Program-made: the position numbers and the translations under genes
NCBI GenBank assembly: GCA_050908895.1
Contig: CP171222.1
Coordinates: 620,001 to 684,000, forward strand
DNA length: 64,000 bases
Origin: S5-A14a sp050908895
GTDB taxonomy: Bacteria > Bacillota > Clostridia > Peptostreptococcales > Anaerovoracaceae
Direction: 5' to 3'
Notes under the pieces: generated by a model
Told to the model about the DNA's origin: nothing
Databases searched by the model: none
Seen by the model: the letters and a program-made list of their open reading frames with translations, nothing else
Part shown: positions 53,710 to 63,533 of the stretch, piece by piece
How the letters are laid out: each line of letters opens with the position of its first letter
How positions within the stretch are numbered: the stretch's first letter is position 1

Positions 53710-53712
53710 AAA

Positions 53713-55035
53713 GTGGAAATCAAAGTCGCAAAGTTTGGTGGCTCATCGGTTGCCGACGGAATACAGATTGCAAAGACAAGAGATATAATTGTGCAAGATC
53801 AAGGAAGAAATTATATCGTTGTGTCTGCTCCTGGTAAGAGATACGAAGGAGATAACAAGATTACAGACCTTCTTTATTTATGTCAAACGCACAGAGCTCA
53901 TAACTTGCCTTGGGAGCAGTTGTTTGAAGTTGTGGAGGATCGCTTTATTGCGGCTAGTCATAAACTGGGAGTTGATGGAGTCTTAGACCTGCACTTTGAT
54001 ATTATAAGAGAAGATATTACCAACGGATGCTCTACAGAATATATTGTAAGCCGTGGAGAATTTCTCAATGCAGTAATGATTGCAGAATATCTTGGATATG
54101 ATTTTGTCGATTCAGAAGGACTTATATTGTTTGATGAAAAGGGGAATTTGCTCCACGATGAGACTCATGAAGCGCTTACAAAAGATCTTTCTACACATAC
54201 AACAGCTGTTCTGCCCGGCTTTTATGGTTCGTCAATAGTTAATGGTGAAATAGTTACATTTTCAAGAGGTGGATCTGATATTACCGGAGCACTTGTGGCG
54301 AAAGCAATAGGTGCAGATGTATACGAAAATTGGACTGATGTGTCCGGATTTCTTATGGCTGATCCAAGAATTGTAGAAAATCCAAAACCTATAGATTCTA
54401 TTTCATATAAGGAGTTGAGAGAGCTTTCATATATGGGTGCATCAGTTCTTCATGAAGATGCAATTTTCCCTGCCAGGATGGCCGGAATACCAATAAATAT
54501 AAGGAATACCAATAAACCTAAGGATAAGGGAACTTTAATTACAGCTCACCATGACCCTGATTCCAATAGAACAGTCACAGGAATAGCCGGTTCCAAGGAT
54601 TTCACGGTAATTGCAATATATAAAAATATGATGAGTGCAGGAAGAGGATTTGTCCGCAGACTTTTAACTATATTAGAAGATATGGATGTTAATTTTGAAC
54701 ACTTACCAAGTGGAATTGACACAATATCAGTCGTTGTTCCTAATGCATCTCTTGGGGATAAATTAGAAGATGTAAAAGAACAGATTAAGCTTCAACTGGA
54801 GCCGGATAATATCGAGATTTTTCATGATATTGCTTTGATTGCAACGGTAGGACAGGGAATGACATCGAATGTGGGTGTTTCAGCTAAGTTATTTACAGCC
54901 CTTGCAGATTCAAAAATCAACGTTAGAATGATAGATCAAGGATCCTCGGAAATGAACATCATAATAGGTGTGGAAAACAATAAGATGGATGAGGCAATTA
55001 GAGCTATTTATAAAACTTTCACTGATAAACAATAA
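53713..55035 (+). CDS. lysC: Aspartate kinase
   Basis: 440 residues. The kinase domain starts EIKVAKFGGSSVADGIQIAK, and later has CSTEYIVSRGEFLNAVMIA, VTFSRGGSDITGALVAKAIG and ADPRIVENPKPIDSISYKEL. Two ACT repeats close it (FTVIAIYKNMMSAGRGFVRR and IALIATVGQGMTSNVGVSAK). It makes aspartyl phosphate for lysine, threonine and methionine. GTG start at 53713. As the last gene behind metK it may be SAM-regulated, consistent with methionine supply. A hairpin at 55051-55080 follows. Confidence 0.94.
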   Translation: MEIKVAKFGGSSVADGIQIAKTRDIIVQDQGRNYIVVSAPGKRYEGDNKITDLLYLCQTHRAHNLPWEQLFEVVEDRFIAASHKLGVDGVLDLHFDIIREDITNGCSTEYIVSRGEFLNAVMIAEYLGYDFVDSEGLILFDEKGNLLHDETHEALTKDLSTHTTAVLPGFYGSSIVNGEIVTFSRGGSDITGALVAKAIGADVYENWTDVSGFLMADPRIVENPKPIDSISYKELRELSYMGASVLHEDAIFPARMAGIPINIRNTNKPKDKGTLITAHHDPDSNRTVTGIAGSKDFTVIAIYKNMMSAGRGFVRRLLTILEDMDVNFEHLPSGIDTISVVVPNASLGDKLEDVKEQIKLQLEPDNIEIFHDIALIATVGQGMTSNVGVSAKLFTALADSKINVRMIDQGSSEMNIIIGVENNKMDEAIRAIYKTFTDKQ

Positions 55036-55050
55036 AATAAAAACACAAAT

Positions 55051-55080
55051 TAATAAATCCAAAAGACTTTGGCTTTATTA
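55051..55080 (+). terminator. Probable terminator after aspartate kinase
   Basis: TAATAAATCCA and TGGCTTTATTA arms match at 10 of 11 positions. The T tract is weak. Confidence 0.5.
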
Positions 55081-55137
55081 ATTTATGATAGAATCTATGG
55101 CGAAGAATGTTATTTTGACATTTAACCGGAGTTTGAA

Positions 55138-55818
55138 ATGAAAATATTAATGATTGAAGATGATAAAGAAATAAGAAAGTACTTGGGACAAGAGTTAAAT
55201 AATTGGGGATATGAGGTTGTTTCAGAAGATGGTTTTGCTAATCCTATAGATTTATTTCGACAAGAAAGTCCGGATTTAGTACTGTTGGACGTCGTTCTTC
55301 CTAAGCGCAATGGCTTTTACTGGTGTAAGGAAATTAGAAAGATTTCCAAGGTGCCCATTATTTTTATTTCATCCAAAGACCAGGTGGTTGATATGGTGAC
55401 CGGCATGCAAATTGGTGGAGATGACTACATTATAAAGCCCTTTGATTTATATGTAACAAGAGCAAAGATAGAAGCCATATTAAGGCGTGTATATAGCCTT
55501 GGAGGAATGGGTGACTATTTGGAGTTTAATGGAGTAAAGTTTCATCAAGGACAAGGAAAATTGGAATATGGTGAAGAAATAATAGAGCTAACTAGGACAG
55601 AGATGATAATTCTTCAAGAATTATTTTCGGCTCAAGGTGAATGGGTAAGCAGACAAAGCATAATGGAATCATGCTGGCAAGGTGAGGATTTCATTGATGA
55701 CAATACTTTGGCCGTAAACGTGACAAGGCTTCGAAAGAAACTCAGAGAAATCGGATTGGAAGATTATATCGTTACTAAGAAGGGTGTAGGATATGGGCTC
55801 AGGAAACAGGAATTCTAA
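55138..55818 (+). CDS. BceR-like response regulator
   Basis: 226 residues, OmpR family. Receiver pocket EDD (7-9), phospho-acceptor Asp51 in LLLDVVLPKRNGF, KPF at about 100-102 and a winged helix with DDNTLAVNVTRLRKKLREIG, close to BceR/GraR-type regulators of antimicrobial-peptide ABC transporters. It overlaps the kinase gene by 26 bases. The ATG lies in a weak ribosome-binding context (CCGGAG). Its probable target is the downstream ABC operon at 56911. Confidence 0.92.
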   Translation: MKILMIEDDKEIRKYLGQELNNWGYEVVSEDGFANPIDLFRQESPDLVLLDVVLPKRNGFYWCKEIRKISKVPIIFISSKDQVVDMVTGMQIGGDDYIIKPFDLYVTRAKIEAILRRVYSLGGMGDYLEFNGVKFHQGQGKLEYGEEIIELTRTEMIILQELFSAQGEWVSRQSIMESCWQGEDFIDDNTLAVNVTRLRKKLREIGLEDYIVTKKGVGYGLRKQEF

Positions 55819-56710
55819 AGAATTTTTATTCACGACTTTTAAAAAATTAATGCCGGTGGCAGTGACTATAATAGTTGTAATCATTTTAAGAGAACTCCTG
55901 ATCAGTCTCGTAGGTGAAGAAGATATTGCACTTGGTTTGACTATAGAGATATGTATACTTCTGTTTGTAATGTATGCAGCTATTGTAATTATGGATATTA
56001 GGAGAAATGAAAACCTTAAGAAGAAATATAATCGCCTAGAGTACAAGTATCAGAAGAAAGTGGATGAAACCGCTCAAACAAGACGAGATATAATGGAATA
56101 CTTTCTGCTATGGGTCCATCAAATCAAAACTCCCATTGCAGCAGCAAAGCTTATTATGAAAACCGTAGATAATCCATTTCTAAAAAGCCAAATAATTTCT
56201 ATTGAAAAATATACGGAAATGGCAATCAGCTATCTGAAGTTGAGCAGTGGTGATGCAGAAATATATATTGAACAGATAAATTTAGATAGAGTCATCAAGG
56301 AAATTTTAAAAAAATATGCAGTTTTATTTATTGCTTATGATATAGAGTTGGATTATAAGCCTTTTAATGTTACTGTAACAAGTGACAGTAAGTGGCTTAG
56401 CATTGCCCTTGAACAGATTGTGTCCAATGCAACAAAGTATGCGGTAGGTACAAAGGTGATTTTTTCTTTCGATAAAGAAAAAAATTCGTTAATTATTAAG
56501 GATGAAGGAATAGGTATCAAATCGGAAGATTTGCCAAAGATTTTTGATAAGGGTTATTCCGGATTCAACGGGCAGAACAGCAATCAATCAACAGGGATTG
56601 GACTTTATTTAACTAAGCAGATTCTAATAAGATTAAACGAAGAAATTGAGGTGAATTCTGAGCCAAGGGTGGGCACAGAATTCAAGATATATTTTCCTAA
56701 AAATAATTAG
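55793..56710 (+). CDS. BceS-like intramembrane-sensing histidine kinase
   Basis: 305 residues. Two close N-terminal helices (about 20-42 and 48-68) leave almost no outside loop, as in kinases that sense through their partner ABC transporter. His109 is in FLLWVHQIKTPIAAAKL. Then come the N-box EQIVSNATKYA, G1 DEGIGI, F-box IFDKGYSG and G2 STGIGLYL. The start at 55793 overlaps the regulator by 26 bases. A terminator follows at 56742-56780. Confidence 0.92.
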   Translation: MGSGNRNSKEFLFTTFKKLMPVAVTIIVVIILRELLISLVGEEDIALGLTIEICILLFVMYAAIVIMDIRRNENLKKKYNRLEYKYQKKVDETAQTRRDIMEYFLLWVHQIKTPIAAAKLIMKTVDNPFLKSQIISIEKYTEMAISYLKLSSGDAEIYIEQINLDRVIKEILKKYAVLFIAYDIELDYKPFNVTVTSDSKWLSIALEQIVSNATKYAVGTKVIFSFDKEKNSLIIKDEGIGIKSEDLPKIFDKGYSGFNGQNSNQSTGIGLYLTKQILIRLNEEIEVNSEPRVGTEFKIYFPKNN

Positions 56711-56741
56711 GAAAATTGGGATCAAAGTACTAAACCCTTTG

Positions 56742-56780
56742 TCTCATGTCTTACTAATTTGTAAGATATGAGATTTTTTT
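56742..56780 (+). terminator. Terminator between Bce-like regulators and transporter
   Basis: TCTCATGTCTTAC (56742-56754) pairs with GTAAGATATGAGA (56761-56773) with one GU pair, followed by seven T. It separates the regulator pair from the ABC genes, which therefore need their own promoter. Confidence 0.88.
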
Positions 56781-56910
56781 GTAAGATTAAATAAATGCAA
56801 AGAGAATAAGATAGGGTGTATAATCCTGCTATGATAGTATTTTAGATAATAGACGAAAAGGGTTTGTGCAAGTAGTAGATACAAGCCACAATTGAAAAGG
56901 AGGAGTTAGT

Positions 56911-57672
56911 ATGGAAATTGTTAATGTTAGCAATTTGACTAAAGTATATGCAGAGGGGACAGGGGGTCAAACTGTGGCGCTGAGGCAAGTAAGCTTTGGA
57001 GTCCAAGAGGGTGAATTTATTGCAATAATGGGGGAGTCAGGTTCGGGTAAAACAACTCTTCTAAATATGATTTCAACTTTGGATAAGCCAACGGAAGGTC
57101 AGATAATGATAGGTGGAAAAGACGTAAGCCAATTAAAAAATGATGAAATAGCAGCTTTTAGAAGAAGAGAATTGGGATTTGTATTTCAAGATTTTAATCT
57201 ATTGGATACGTTCAATAATCGGGATAATATATTCTTACCTTTAGTGTTATCAGGTGTCAGATATCAAGAGATGGCAAGGCGTATCAAAAAAATATCTCCA
57301 AGTCTGGATATTGAAGATCTTCTAGATAAATATCCCTATGAAGTTTCCGGTGGTCAAAAGCAAAGAGTTGCTATTGGAAGGGCACTGATTACAAACCCTA
57401 AACTTCTATTGGCAGATGAGCCCACCGGTGCTCTGGATTCAAATTCTTCAGATAAAATTATGGATATTTTCTCCGATATAAACAAAGCCGGTCAAACTGT
57501 ACTTATGGTTACCCACTCTTTAAAAGCCGCATCATACGCAGGTAGGGTGTTATTTATAAAAGACGGTGGAGTTTATCATGAAGTCTACAAAGGTGAAAAA
57601 ACACATAGACAGTTTATGGAGACAATCAGTGATGCACAACTTATGCTAAGAGGGGGTAAAAATGAAGAATAA
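56911..57672 (+). CDS. BceA-like ABC ATPase
   Basis: 253 residues: Walker A GESGSGKTT, Q-loop FVFQDFNLLDTF, signature VSGGQKQR, Walker B LLLADEPTGALDS and VTHSLKAASYAGRV. The short phrase ALRQVSFGVQEGEFIAIMG and the C-terminal FMETISDAQLMLRGGK fit peptide-resistance ABC proteins (BceA/VraD/YxdL). AGGAGG precedes the ATG. The gene overlaps the permease by 11 bases. It likely powers detoxification of cell-wall-active peptides. Confidence 0.94.
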   Translation: MEIVNVSNLTKVYAEGTGGQTVALRQVSFGVQEGEFIAIMGESGSGKTTLLNMISTLDKPTEGQIMIGGKDVSQLKNDEIAAFRRRELGFVFQDFNLLDTFNNRDNIFLPLVLSGVRYQEMARRIKKISPSLDIEDLLDKYPYEVSGGQKQRVAIGRALITNPKLLLADEPTGALDSNSSDKIMDIFSDINKAGQTVLMVTHSLKAASYAGRVLFIKDGGVYHEVYKGEKTHRQFMETISDAQLMLRGGKNEE

Positions 57673-59647
57673 ATTAGTTCTGAAAATGGCGTGGCGTAAT
57701 CTAAAGGCATATAAAAATTTTCAAATTCCATTTATTATTTCCGCTAGCATGATGGGTATGCTTTTTTTCGTAGCCGCATCTTTATTAGATAATAATTTCG
57801 TAAATACAAGACATAAGCTTTTAATTCAGGTAATTTTCTTTTCTACGATTATTGTGGGAATATTCTCTGCAGTATTCATTGCATATGCTAATAAATTAAT
57901 ATCGAAAGAAAGAACTAGAGAGTTATCACTTTATGGGATTCTGGGTCTTGAAAAAAAACATATAAATTCTATTATGATTGCTGAACAGAATATATGTTTT
58001 GGGATCATTACATTGATGTCTATAGCAGGCGGAAGAATTTTGGGTAAAATAACATTTTTGCTTTTAAATAAAATTACTGGATCTGCAGGAGTACCACTAA
58101 TGGAATATCCCTTAACACTTAATCCAATAATTATTACTTTAATAATGTTGTTACTAGTATATTTAGCGATTGTTTTGCGTGGGGTTGGGAAAATATATAA
58201 ATCATCTCCTATCGAGCTAATGTCTAGTAATAAAAAACCCGAGTCGGAGCCCAAGAGTCGTTGGATATTAACAATCCTAGGATCGTTATTTCTGGGAGGA
58301 GGTTATTTTGTTGCATTAACAACAGAAGGCACTTTAAAGGCTTTGTTTACGTTCTTTGGAGCTGTACTCGCTGTTATTGTAGGAACGTATCTGCTGTTTA
58401 TAAGTCTTGGAACCATAGTTTTAAAGTTGCTTAGGCGTAGGAAGAAGTACTACTATAAGGCGGAAAATTTTCTTACAATTTCAGGAATGCTGTACAGGGT
58501 TAAGGGAAATAGTTTAAGCTTAGCTAGTGTAGCACTACTTAGTACCTCTATAATTTTAACAATTTCTATGACAAGTATGGCTTATCTGCAGACGGATAAA
58601 ATTGTTAACCGAGTTATGATTGATGATAACATGCTGGAGATTACACAGTCTTTTGCAGGTAATTACTATGATCAAAAGAATATAAAAGGTGATGATATTA
58701 AGCAAAAACTTAATAAGATTAACCGTGGAAAAGAAAAAATATCTGACTTCAGATATACTAAATCTGTACTGGGGTGTGGAAGTTATAAAAATGGAAGATT
58801 AGAAAGTTTTTCCAAGGGAGATAAAAAGATTGGTGATGTATTGTTTGTTGTAGCTGTAACTTTGGACGGATATAATAAAGTTATGGGAACAAATTATACT
58901 CTTGCATCTGATGAAATCATGATTGCCAATGCAGAAAAGAAAATGATTGGTATAAAAACAATTAATATTTATGATAAGGACACCAAAGTTAAAAAGCATT
59001 TGAAAAAAGGTTTTAATGGGAACCTTGGAGTTGACAGTTGCACGATTGTTTTGCCGACAGAGGTTGATTTGAAGAATTTTGCAAGCAGTTATGAGGATGG
59101 AGTAGGTAATGCAAATGAAAATTTAAATTACAAAATTAAAGCTTTTTGGAACATTAAAAACAAGGAAGCGAATTATGAGGATAGGATCGAGAAGGTTTTC
59201 GATGAGTATGGAGCATTTCAATTTCAATCCCGTGATGAGACGAAGAAAGAAATAATGGCTGTAAATGGTGGATTTTTGTTCCTAGGGATTCTTGTTGGAT
59301 CAATTTTCCTTATGGGAACTATTTTAGTAATCTATTATAAGCAGATTTCTGAAGGTCTAGCAGACAGAAAAAATTACCAAATTATGTCAAAAGTAGGCAT
59401 GCCTGACTCAATTGTACGCAAGACAACAAGGACTCAGATTTTGTGGATATTTTTCCTCCCTTTAGTTGTAGCGATAGTTCATTGTTCTTTTGCATCAAAG
59501 ATGGTGTTTCAACTTATGAGATTATTTGGAATAACAGATATTTGGTTTTTTGCTGAAAACTTGATGATAGTTACAGGCGTGTTTATAGTCATTTATCTTA
59601 TAACATTTATAATGACTTCCAAAGTCTATTACAAAACAGTATCGTGA
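57662..59647 (+). CDS. BceB-like FtsX-family permease
   Basis: 661 residues with the expected ten helices. The opening MAWRNLKAYKNFQIPFIISA, the internal LISKERTRELSLYGILGLEK and the large outside domain of about 200 residues (from about 320 to 540, for example ITQSFAGNYYDQKNIKGDDI) define this class. The transporter both removes and reports antimicrobial peptides to its kinase. It is translationally coupled to the ATPase. A perfect 12-base terminator follows. Confidence 0.93.
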   Translation: MKNKLVLKMAWRNLKAYKNFQIPFIISASMMGMLFFVAASLLDNNFVNTRHKLLIQVIFFSTIIVGIFSAVFIAYANKLISKERTRELSLYGILGLEKKHINSIMIAEQNICFGIITLMSIAGGRILGKITFLLLNKITGSAGVPLMEYPLTLNPIIITLIMLLLVYLAIVLRGVGKIYKSSPIELMSSNKKPESEPKSRWILTILGSLFLGGGYFVALTTEGTLKALFTFFGAVLAVIVGTYLLFISLGTIVLKLLRRRKKYYYKAENFLTISGMLYRVKGNSLSLASVALLSTSIILTISMTSMAYLQTDKIVNRVMIDDNMLEITQSFAGNYYDQKNIKGDDIKQKLNKINRGKEKISDFRYTKSVLGCGSYKNGRLESFSKGDKKIGDVLFVVAVTLDGYNKVMGTNYTLASDEIMIANAEKKMIGIKTINIYDKDTKVKKHLKKGFNGNLGVDSCTIVLPTEVDLKNFASSYEDGVGNANENLNYKIKAFWNIKNKEANYEDRIEKVFDEYGAFQFQSRDETKKEIMAVNGGFLFLGILVGSIFLMGTILVIYYKQISEGLADRKNYQIMSKVGMPDSIVRKTTRTQILWIFFLPLVVAIVHCSFASKMVFQLMRLFGITDIWFFAENLMIVTGVFIVIYLITFIMTSKVYYKTVS

Positions 59648-59655
59648 TTTTATAA

Positions 59656-59697
59656 GAATACTATTGTAGATATTTAGAGACAATAGTATTCTTTTTT
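59656..59697 (+). terminator. Terminator of the Bce-like transporter operon
   Basis: GAATACTATTGT (59656-59667) and ACAATAGTATTC (59680-59691) form a perfect 12-base stem followed by six T. Confidence 0.93.
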
Positions 59698-59813
59698 ATA
59701 TGAAATGTGAAGATAGATTAGCTTTTGTGATTGACAATATATGATGAGCGTAATACACTGATAAAAAAGTTTAGAGTAATGATTGACATAGAAAAATTGG
59801 GGTTTTGTGGAAG

Positions 59814-61112
59814 ATGAACGGTTTTCAAGGATATTTTACAGAAAATTTCATATTTATAATTATTGTTATCAGTACTTATTTTATTGTGGCAATGAAGTCT
59901 GCTGTTGAAAAGAATCTTAAAGTTCATATGGTAATAAATATGACATTGTTACTGATTATGTCCGTAACAACATTTTATTTAAAATCACTTATGCCGGACA
60001 GGCAAACAGGTATTCTTTTTTTTTCTCTCAGTATTTTGCACTATTCTTTAAAACCTCTGCCGATGGTCGCACTAATTAGTATGGGGGATAATAATAACAA
60101 ATATAATTATATACCGGCAATATTTAATTCTATTTTATATTTTTGTTATTTCCTCTGCAAAGGTTATGGATTTGAGTTGGCACGCTTAATGGAGACATAT
60201 TATATACCGAGTCATGCTTACATAGTTACGGAATGGATTTATTGGATAATATTTTTATCAATTTTAAATATAAAGTTTTATAAGACTGCCAATAAGAATC
60301 CGTTAGGTATTTTTTTGTATATTTCTATGTTGATGATAGCAAATATAATAGAATCTTCTGGAATATATTCCGGTGTATTGATAAAAACTTATGCAGTTGC
60401 TTTCTTGCTTTACTATTTAATAATTCATGTTTATATCTCGCAACAGATAAACGAAGAGAAAGATATAAAGTTGAGAGAACAACGACTTTCAATGATGCTT
60501 TCTCAAATACAGCCACACTTTTTGTACAATACTTTGAATACTATAACTGCTCTATGCAGAGCTAATCCTAAACTTGCTGAAGAGACTACGGTGAAATTTT
60601 CTAAGTATTTGCGTGAAAATATGTATGGGATGGAGGCAACAGATACTCATCCATTTACCCATGAATTGGAGCATATTAAGATATACCTGGACATTGAAAA
60701 GTTAAGATTTGGGGATAGACTAAACATAGAATTTGACATACAATCAACAGATTTTAATGTGCCCGTACTTACCCTTCAACCTATCGTGGAAAATGCTGTT
60801 AAGCATGGAGTTTGTAAGAAAGTTGAAGGGGGAACTGTTAAGATATCCACAAGAAAAGTAGGAAAAGATAATATAATTACCATTACAGATGATGGTCATG
60901 GATTTGAACCCGAATTACTCAAAGTTGATGGAAATAAACATATTGGTATTGCAAATGCTAACGAGAGACTTAAAAATACTGTAAGAAGTCAAATGGAAAT
61001 TTCTTCACTGATCGGTGTTGGAACTAAAGTAACGATTGTAATACCGGGTGAAAAAAGTAAAGTTAAGGAAAGATCAGGTGACAGACGTGAAATACATAGT
61101 ATTGGACGATGA
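59814..61112 (+). CDS. LytS/AgrC-like sensor histidine kinase
   Basis: About 432 residues. Six or seven membrane helices in the first 210 residues are followed by a short coiled linker and the His_kinase core LSMMLSQIQPHFLYNTLNTI, whose His is in PHFLYN. The GHKL ATPase part has NAVKHGVCKKV, TDDGHGFEP and GIANANERLK. These kinases act on envelope or quorum-type signals. An ATG at 59814 is chosen; a TTG at 59805 is a possible longer start. It overlaps the regulator gene by about 35 bases. Confidence 0.88.
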   Translation: MNGFQGYFTENFIFIIIVISTYFIVAMKSAVEKNLKVHMVINMTLLLIMSVTTFYLKSLMPDRQTGILFFSLSILHYSLKPLPMVALISMGDNNNKYNYIPAIFNSILYFCYFLCKGYGFELARLMETYYIPSHAYIVTEWIYWIIFLSILNIKFYKTANKNPLGIFLYISMLMIANIIESSGIYSGVLIKTYAVAFLLYYLIIHVYISQQINEEKDIKLREQRLSMMLSQIQPHFLYNTLNTITALCRANPKLAEETTVKFSKYLRENMYGMEATDTHPFTHELEHIKIYLDIEKLRFGDRLNIEFDIQSTDFNVPVLTLQPIVENAVKHGVCKKVEGGTVKISTRKVGKDNIITITDDGHGFEPELLKVDGNKHIGIANANERLKNTVRSQMEISSLIGVGTKVTIVIPGEKSKVKERSGDRREIHSIGR

Positions 61113-61896
61113 AGTAATTGCTGCGAACTATGTAGCAGAGCTTATTAGAGAAAATGATCCGGATGCAGAAGTTACTGTGAAAAACAATTCTATAGAGGCT
61201 CTTAAACTAGCTAAAGAAATAGGCTTTGATGTGTGCTTTATTGATATACAGATGCCCGGTCTCAATGGTGTGGAATTTGCATTTGAACTTAAGAAAGTAT
61301 ATCCTCGAACAAATTTTGTTTTTATTACGGGCTATTCTGATTTTATGGGAAATGCATTTAAGTTAGATGCAAGTGACTATATTTTGAAACCGGCAAATTC
61401 TGATCAAGTTAAGCACGCTATTGAAAATTTAAGATATCAGCCGAGGGAAAATGAAGAGAAATCCAACGCAAATATTATAAAACCAAAGGTTAAAATAAAT
61501 TGCTTTGGGAATTTCGACGTATTGGTTGATGGACAACCGGTAAAATTTAAATTCGATAAAACTAAAGAATTACTGGCTTTTTTAGTTCATAGAAAAGGTG
61601 CTCGATGTTCAACAAAAGAAATAATGGTTGTATTGTGGGAAGATGAAGGACATGATTCCTACTTCAGGATGTTAAAAAAAGATTTGAAAGATTCATTAAA
61701 TTTTTTGGGGTGTGGCGAACTTATCTACAGTGAACGTGGAAGTATGTGTTTAGCTCATTTGGAGTGTGTGGAATGTGACTATTTTATTTGGTCTGATAAT
61801 CACCAGGAGGGCAGCAAATTATACCGTGGTGAATATATGGCACAGTATTCTTGGGCTGAAGAGGTAAATGCAATGATAGCAAACAATATGTTTTAA
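61078..61896 (+). CDS. Response regulator with SARP-like winged-helix output
   Basis: About 272 residues. The receiver (1-125) has DDE at 10-12, Asp56 in FIDIQMPG and the lysine of YILKPAN. The output domain (from about 145) begins KVKINCFGNFDVLVDGQPV, then KFDKTKELLAFLVHRKGARC and YFRMLKKDLKDSL. This matches the N-terminal winged helix of SARP/BTAD regulators rather than LytTR, the usual partner of LytS-like kinases. GTG at 61078 has AGGAAAG upstream; longer frames overlap the kinase. The targets are unknown; nhaC begins 80 bases later. Confidence 0.82.
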   Translation: MTDVKYIVLDDEVIAANYVAELIRENDPDAEVTVKNNSIEALKLAKEIGFDVCFIDIQMPGLNGVEFAFELKKVYPRTNFVFITGYSDFMGNAFKLDASDYILKPANSDQVKHAIENLRYQPRENEEKSNANIIKPKVKINCFGNFDVLVDGQPVKFKFDKTKELLAFLVHRKGARCSTKEIMVVLWEDEGHDSYFRMLKKDLKDSLNFLGCGELIYSERGSMCLAHLECVECDYFIWSDNHQEGSKLYRGEYMAQYSWAEEVNAMIANNMF

Positions 61897-61976
61897 ATTA
61901 AAAATCATTGACACTTTCTTGACACATTATATGTTAACATAAGATAAATATATAAAAATTTTATAGGAGGTGTCTT

Positions 61977-63497
61977 ATGAATGTAAATGGTAAAGTTGCA
62001 AGACTGCCAAATAAACTGGAGGCTTTAACGCCTATTATTTTCTTGCTTGTAGTTATGATTTGTAACTATGTGTTCCAATGGGGCCAAGATCCTCATATTC
62101 CGGTAACTCTTTCATCAGCTGTGGCAATGGTAATTGGAAGGATATGTGGATATACCTTTAAAGATATGTTGGCCGCAGGATTGGAAGCTGTAAATCAATC
62201 CCTAGAAGCAATTATAATTATTTTATTAGTGGGATGTCTTATAGGTTCTTTTACAGCATGTGGTACAATTCCATCAGTTGTTTACTATGGACTAAAGTTG
62301 CTATCCCCAGGTATTTTCCTACCATTTGTTACTATTATGTGTGCAGTGGTTGGAATTGCTCTTGGCTCTGCATGGACTGTATCTGCGACTCTTGGAATTG
62401 CATTTATGGCAATCGGAACTACCATGGGACTTAATCCGGCACTGATTGCAGGTGCTATTATTTCGGGAGCATGTTGCGGAGATAAATTTTCTCCTTTATC
62501 TGATTCAACGAATTTAGCTGCCGGATCGGCTCAGACAGGACTGTTTGACCACGTGGGAGCAATGGTAACAACGACTTTCCCAAGTCTGGTGATAGCAATT
62601 TGTATATACGCATTTTTCTCTTTTTCTAGCATTGATAAATACGACCCGACATTGGCTAATGAGCTTTCCGCATCAATAACCGGTCATTATAATTATATGA
62701 GCCCACTACTTCTGGTTCCTATTCTAATGATTATAATTGTAGCAGTAATTAAAATGCCGGCAATACCATCAATAGTTCTATTGTCTTTAGTAGGTTGCGG
62801 ATTTGCGGTAATTTTCCAGGGAGCAGGAATTGCTGATTGTATTCACATGTTGCATTTTGGATATAAGGTAGAATCCAGCAATCAACTATTTACTAAACTT
62901 GTTAATAGAGGTGGAATGGATAGCATGTTATGGACCAATAACTTGGTTATTGTAGCTGTTGCATTCGGAGGTATATTACAAAAAATTGGTGCAGTAGAGT
63001 CAATTTTAGGTGGATTAATTCACAAGGTGAAAACACCATTCCAGTTGATTGTTGTAACCATTGCAACTTCAATATTCTGTATTACCACCATGTGTGATCA
63101 GTATCTAGGTCTTATCATACCTTCATCAATGTATAAAGACAATTTTGATCAGATGGGTCTTGGCAGGAATATGCTTTCAAGAACTTTAGAAGATGGAGGA
63201 ACTTTATGGTCTCCTCTTGTACCATGGTCATCTTGCGGATCCTATCATTCTTCTGTATTAGGAGTACCGACTTTATCTTATTTACCGTACTGTTTCATGA
63301 ATTTAATAAATCCTGTTTATGCAGTTGTTACAGCAAGTTGGGGTGGAAATATACTTTTCGCTGATGGCTCTAGAACAAATTTATTCGGAAAATTAAAGAA
63401 AGGTCGTGGACCGGCGGGTGCTCCTGAAGGAGCGCATAAAATCGCTATGGAAGCTTTGATTGAAAAAAGAAAAGAGGGTGTATATCAAAGCATTTAA
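61977..63497 (+). CDS. nhaC: NhaC-type Na+/H+ antiporter
   Basis: 506 residues with 11-12 helices. NhaC-family features are GCLIGSFTACGTIPSVVYYG, GSAWTVSATLGIAFMAIGTT, ISGACCGDKFSPLSDSTNLA and CDQYLGLIIPSSMYKDNF, with the late block LEDGGTLWSPLVPWSSCGSY. It exchanges sodium (or a carboxylate such as malate/lactate in relatives) for protons. TAGGAGGTG precedes the ATG. The NSS and Bce neighbours suggest sodium-based energetics. Confidence 0.93.
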   Translation: MNVNGKVARLPNKLEALTPIIFLLVVMICNYVFQWGQDPHIPVTLSSAVAMVIGRICGYTFKDMLAAGLEAVNQSLEAIIIILLVGCLIGSFTACGTIPSVVYYGLKLLSPGIFLPFVTIMCAVVGIALGSAWTVSATLGIAFMAIGTTMGLNPALIAGAIISGACCGDKFSPLSDSTNLAAGSAQTGLFDHVGAMVTTTFPSLVIAICIYAFFSFSSIDKYDPTLANELSASITGHYNYMSPLLLVPILMIIIVAVIKMPAIPSIVLLSLVGCGFAVIFQGAGIADCIHMLHFGYKVESSNQLFTKLVNRGGMDSMLWTNNLVIVAVAFGGILQKIGAVESILGGLIHKVKTPFQLIVVTIATSIFCITTMCDQYLGLIIPSSMYKDNFDQMGLGRNMLSRTLEDGGTLWSPLVPWSSCGSYHSSVLGVPTLSYLPYCFMNLINPVYAVVTASWGGNILFADGSRTNLFGKLKKGRGPAGAPEGAHKIAMEALIEKRKEGVYQSI

Positions 63498-63533
63498 GGA
63501 TTTGTAAGAAAAAACTATTAAAAGGATTTTATT

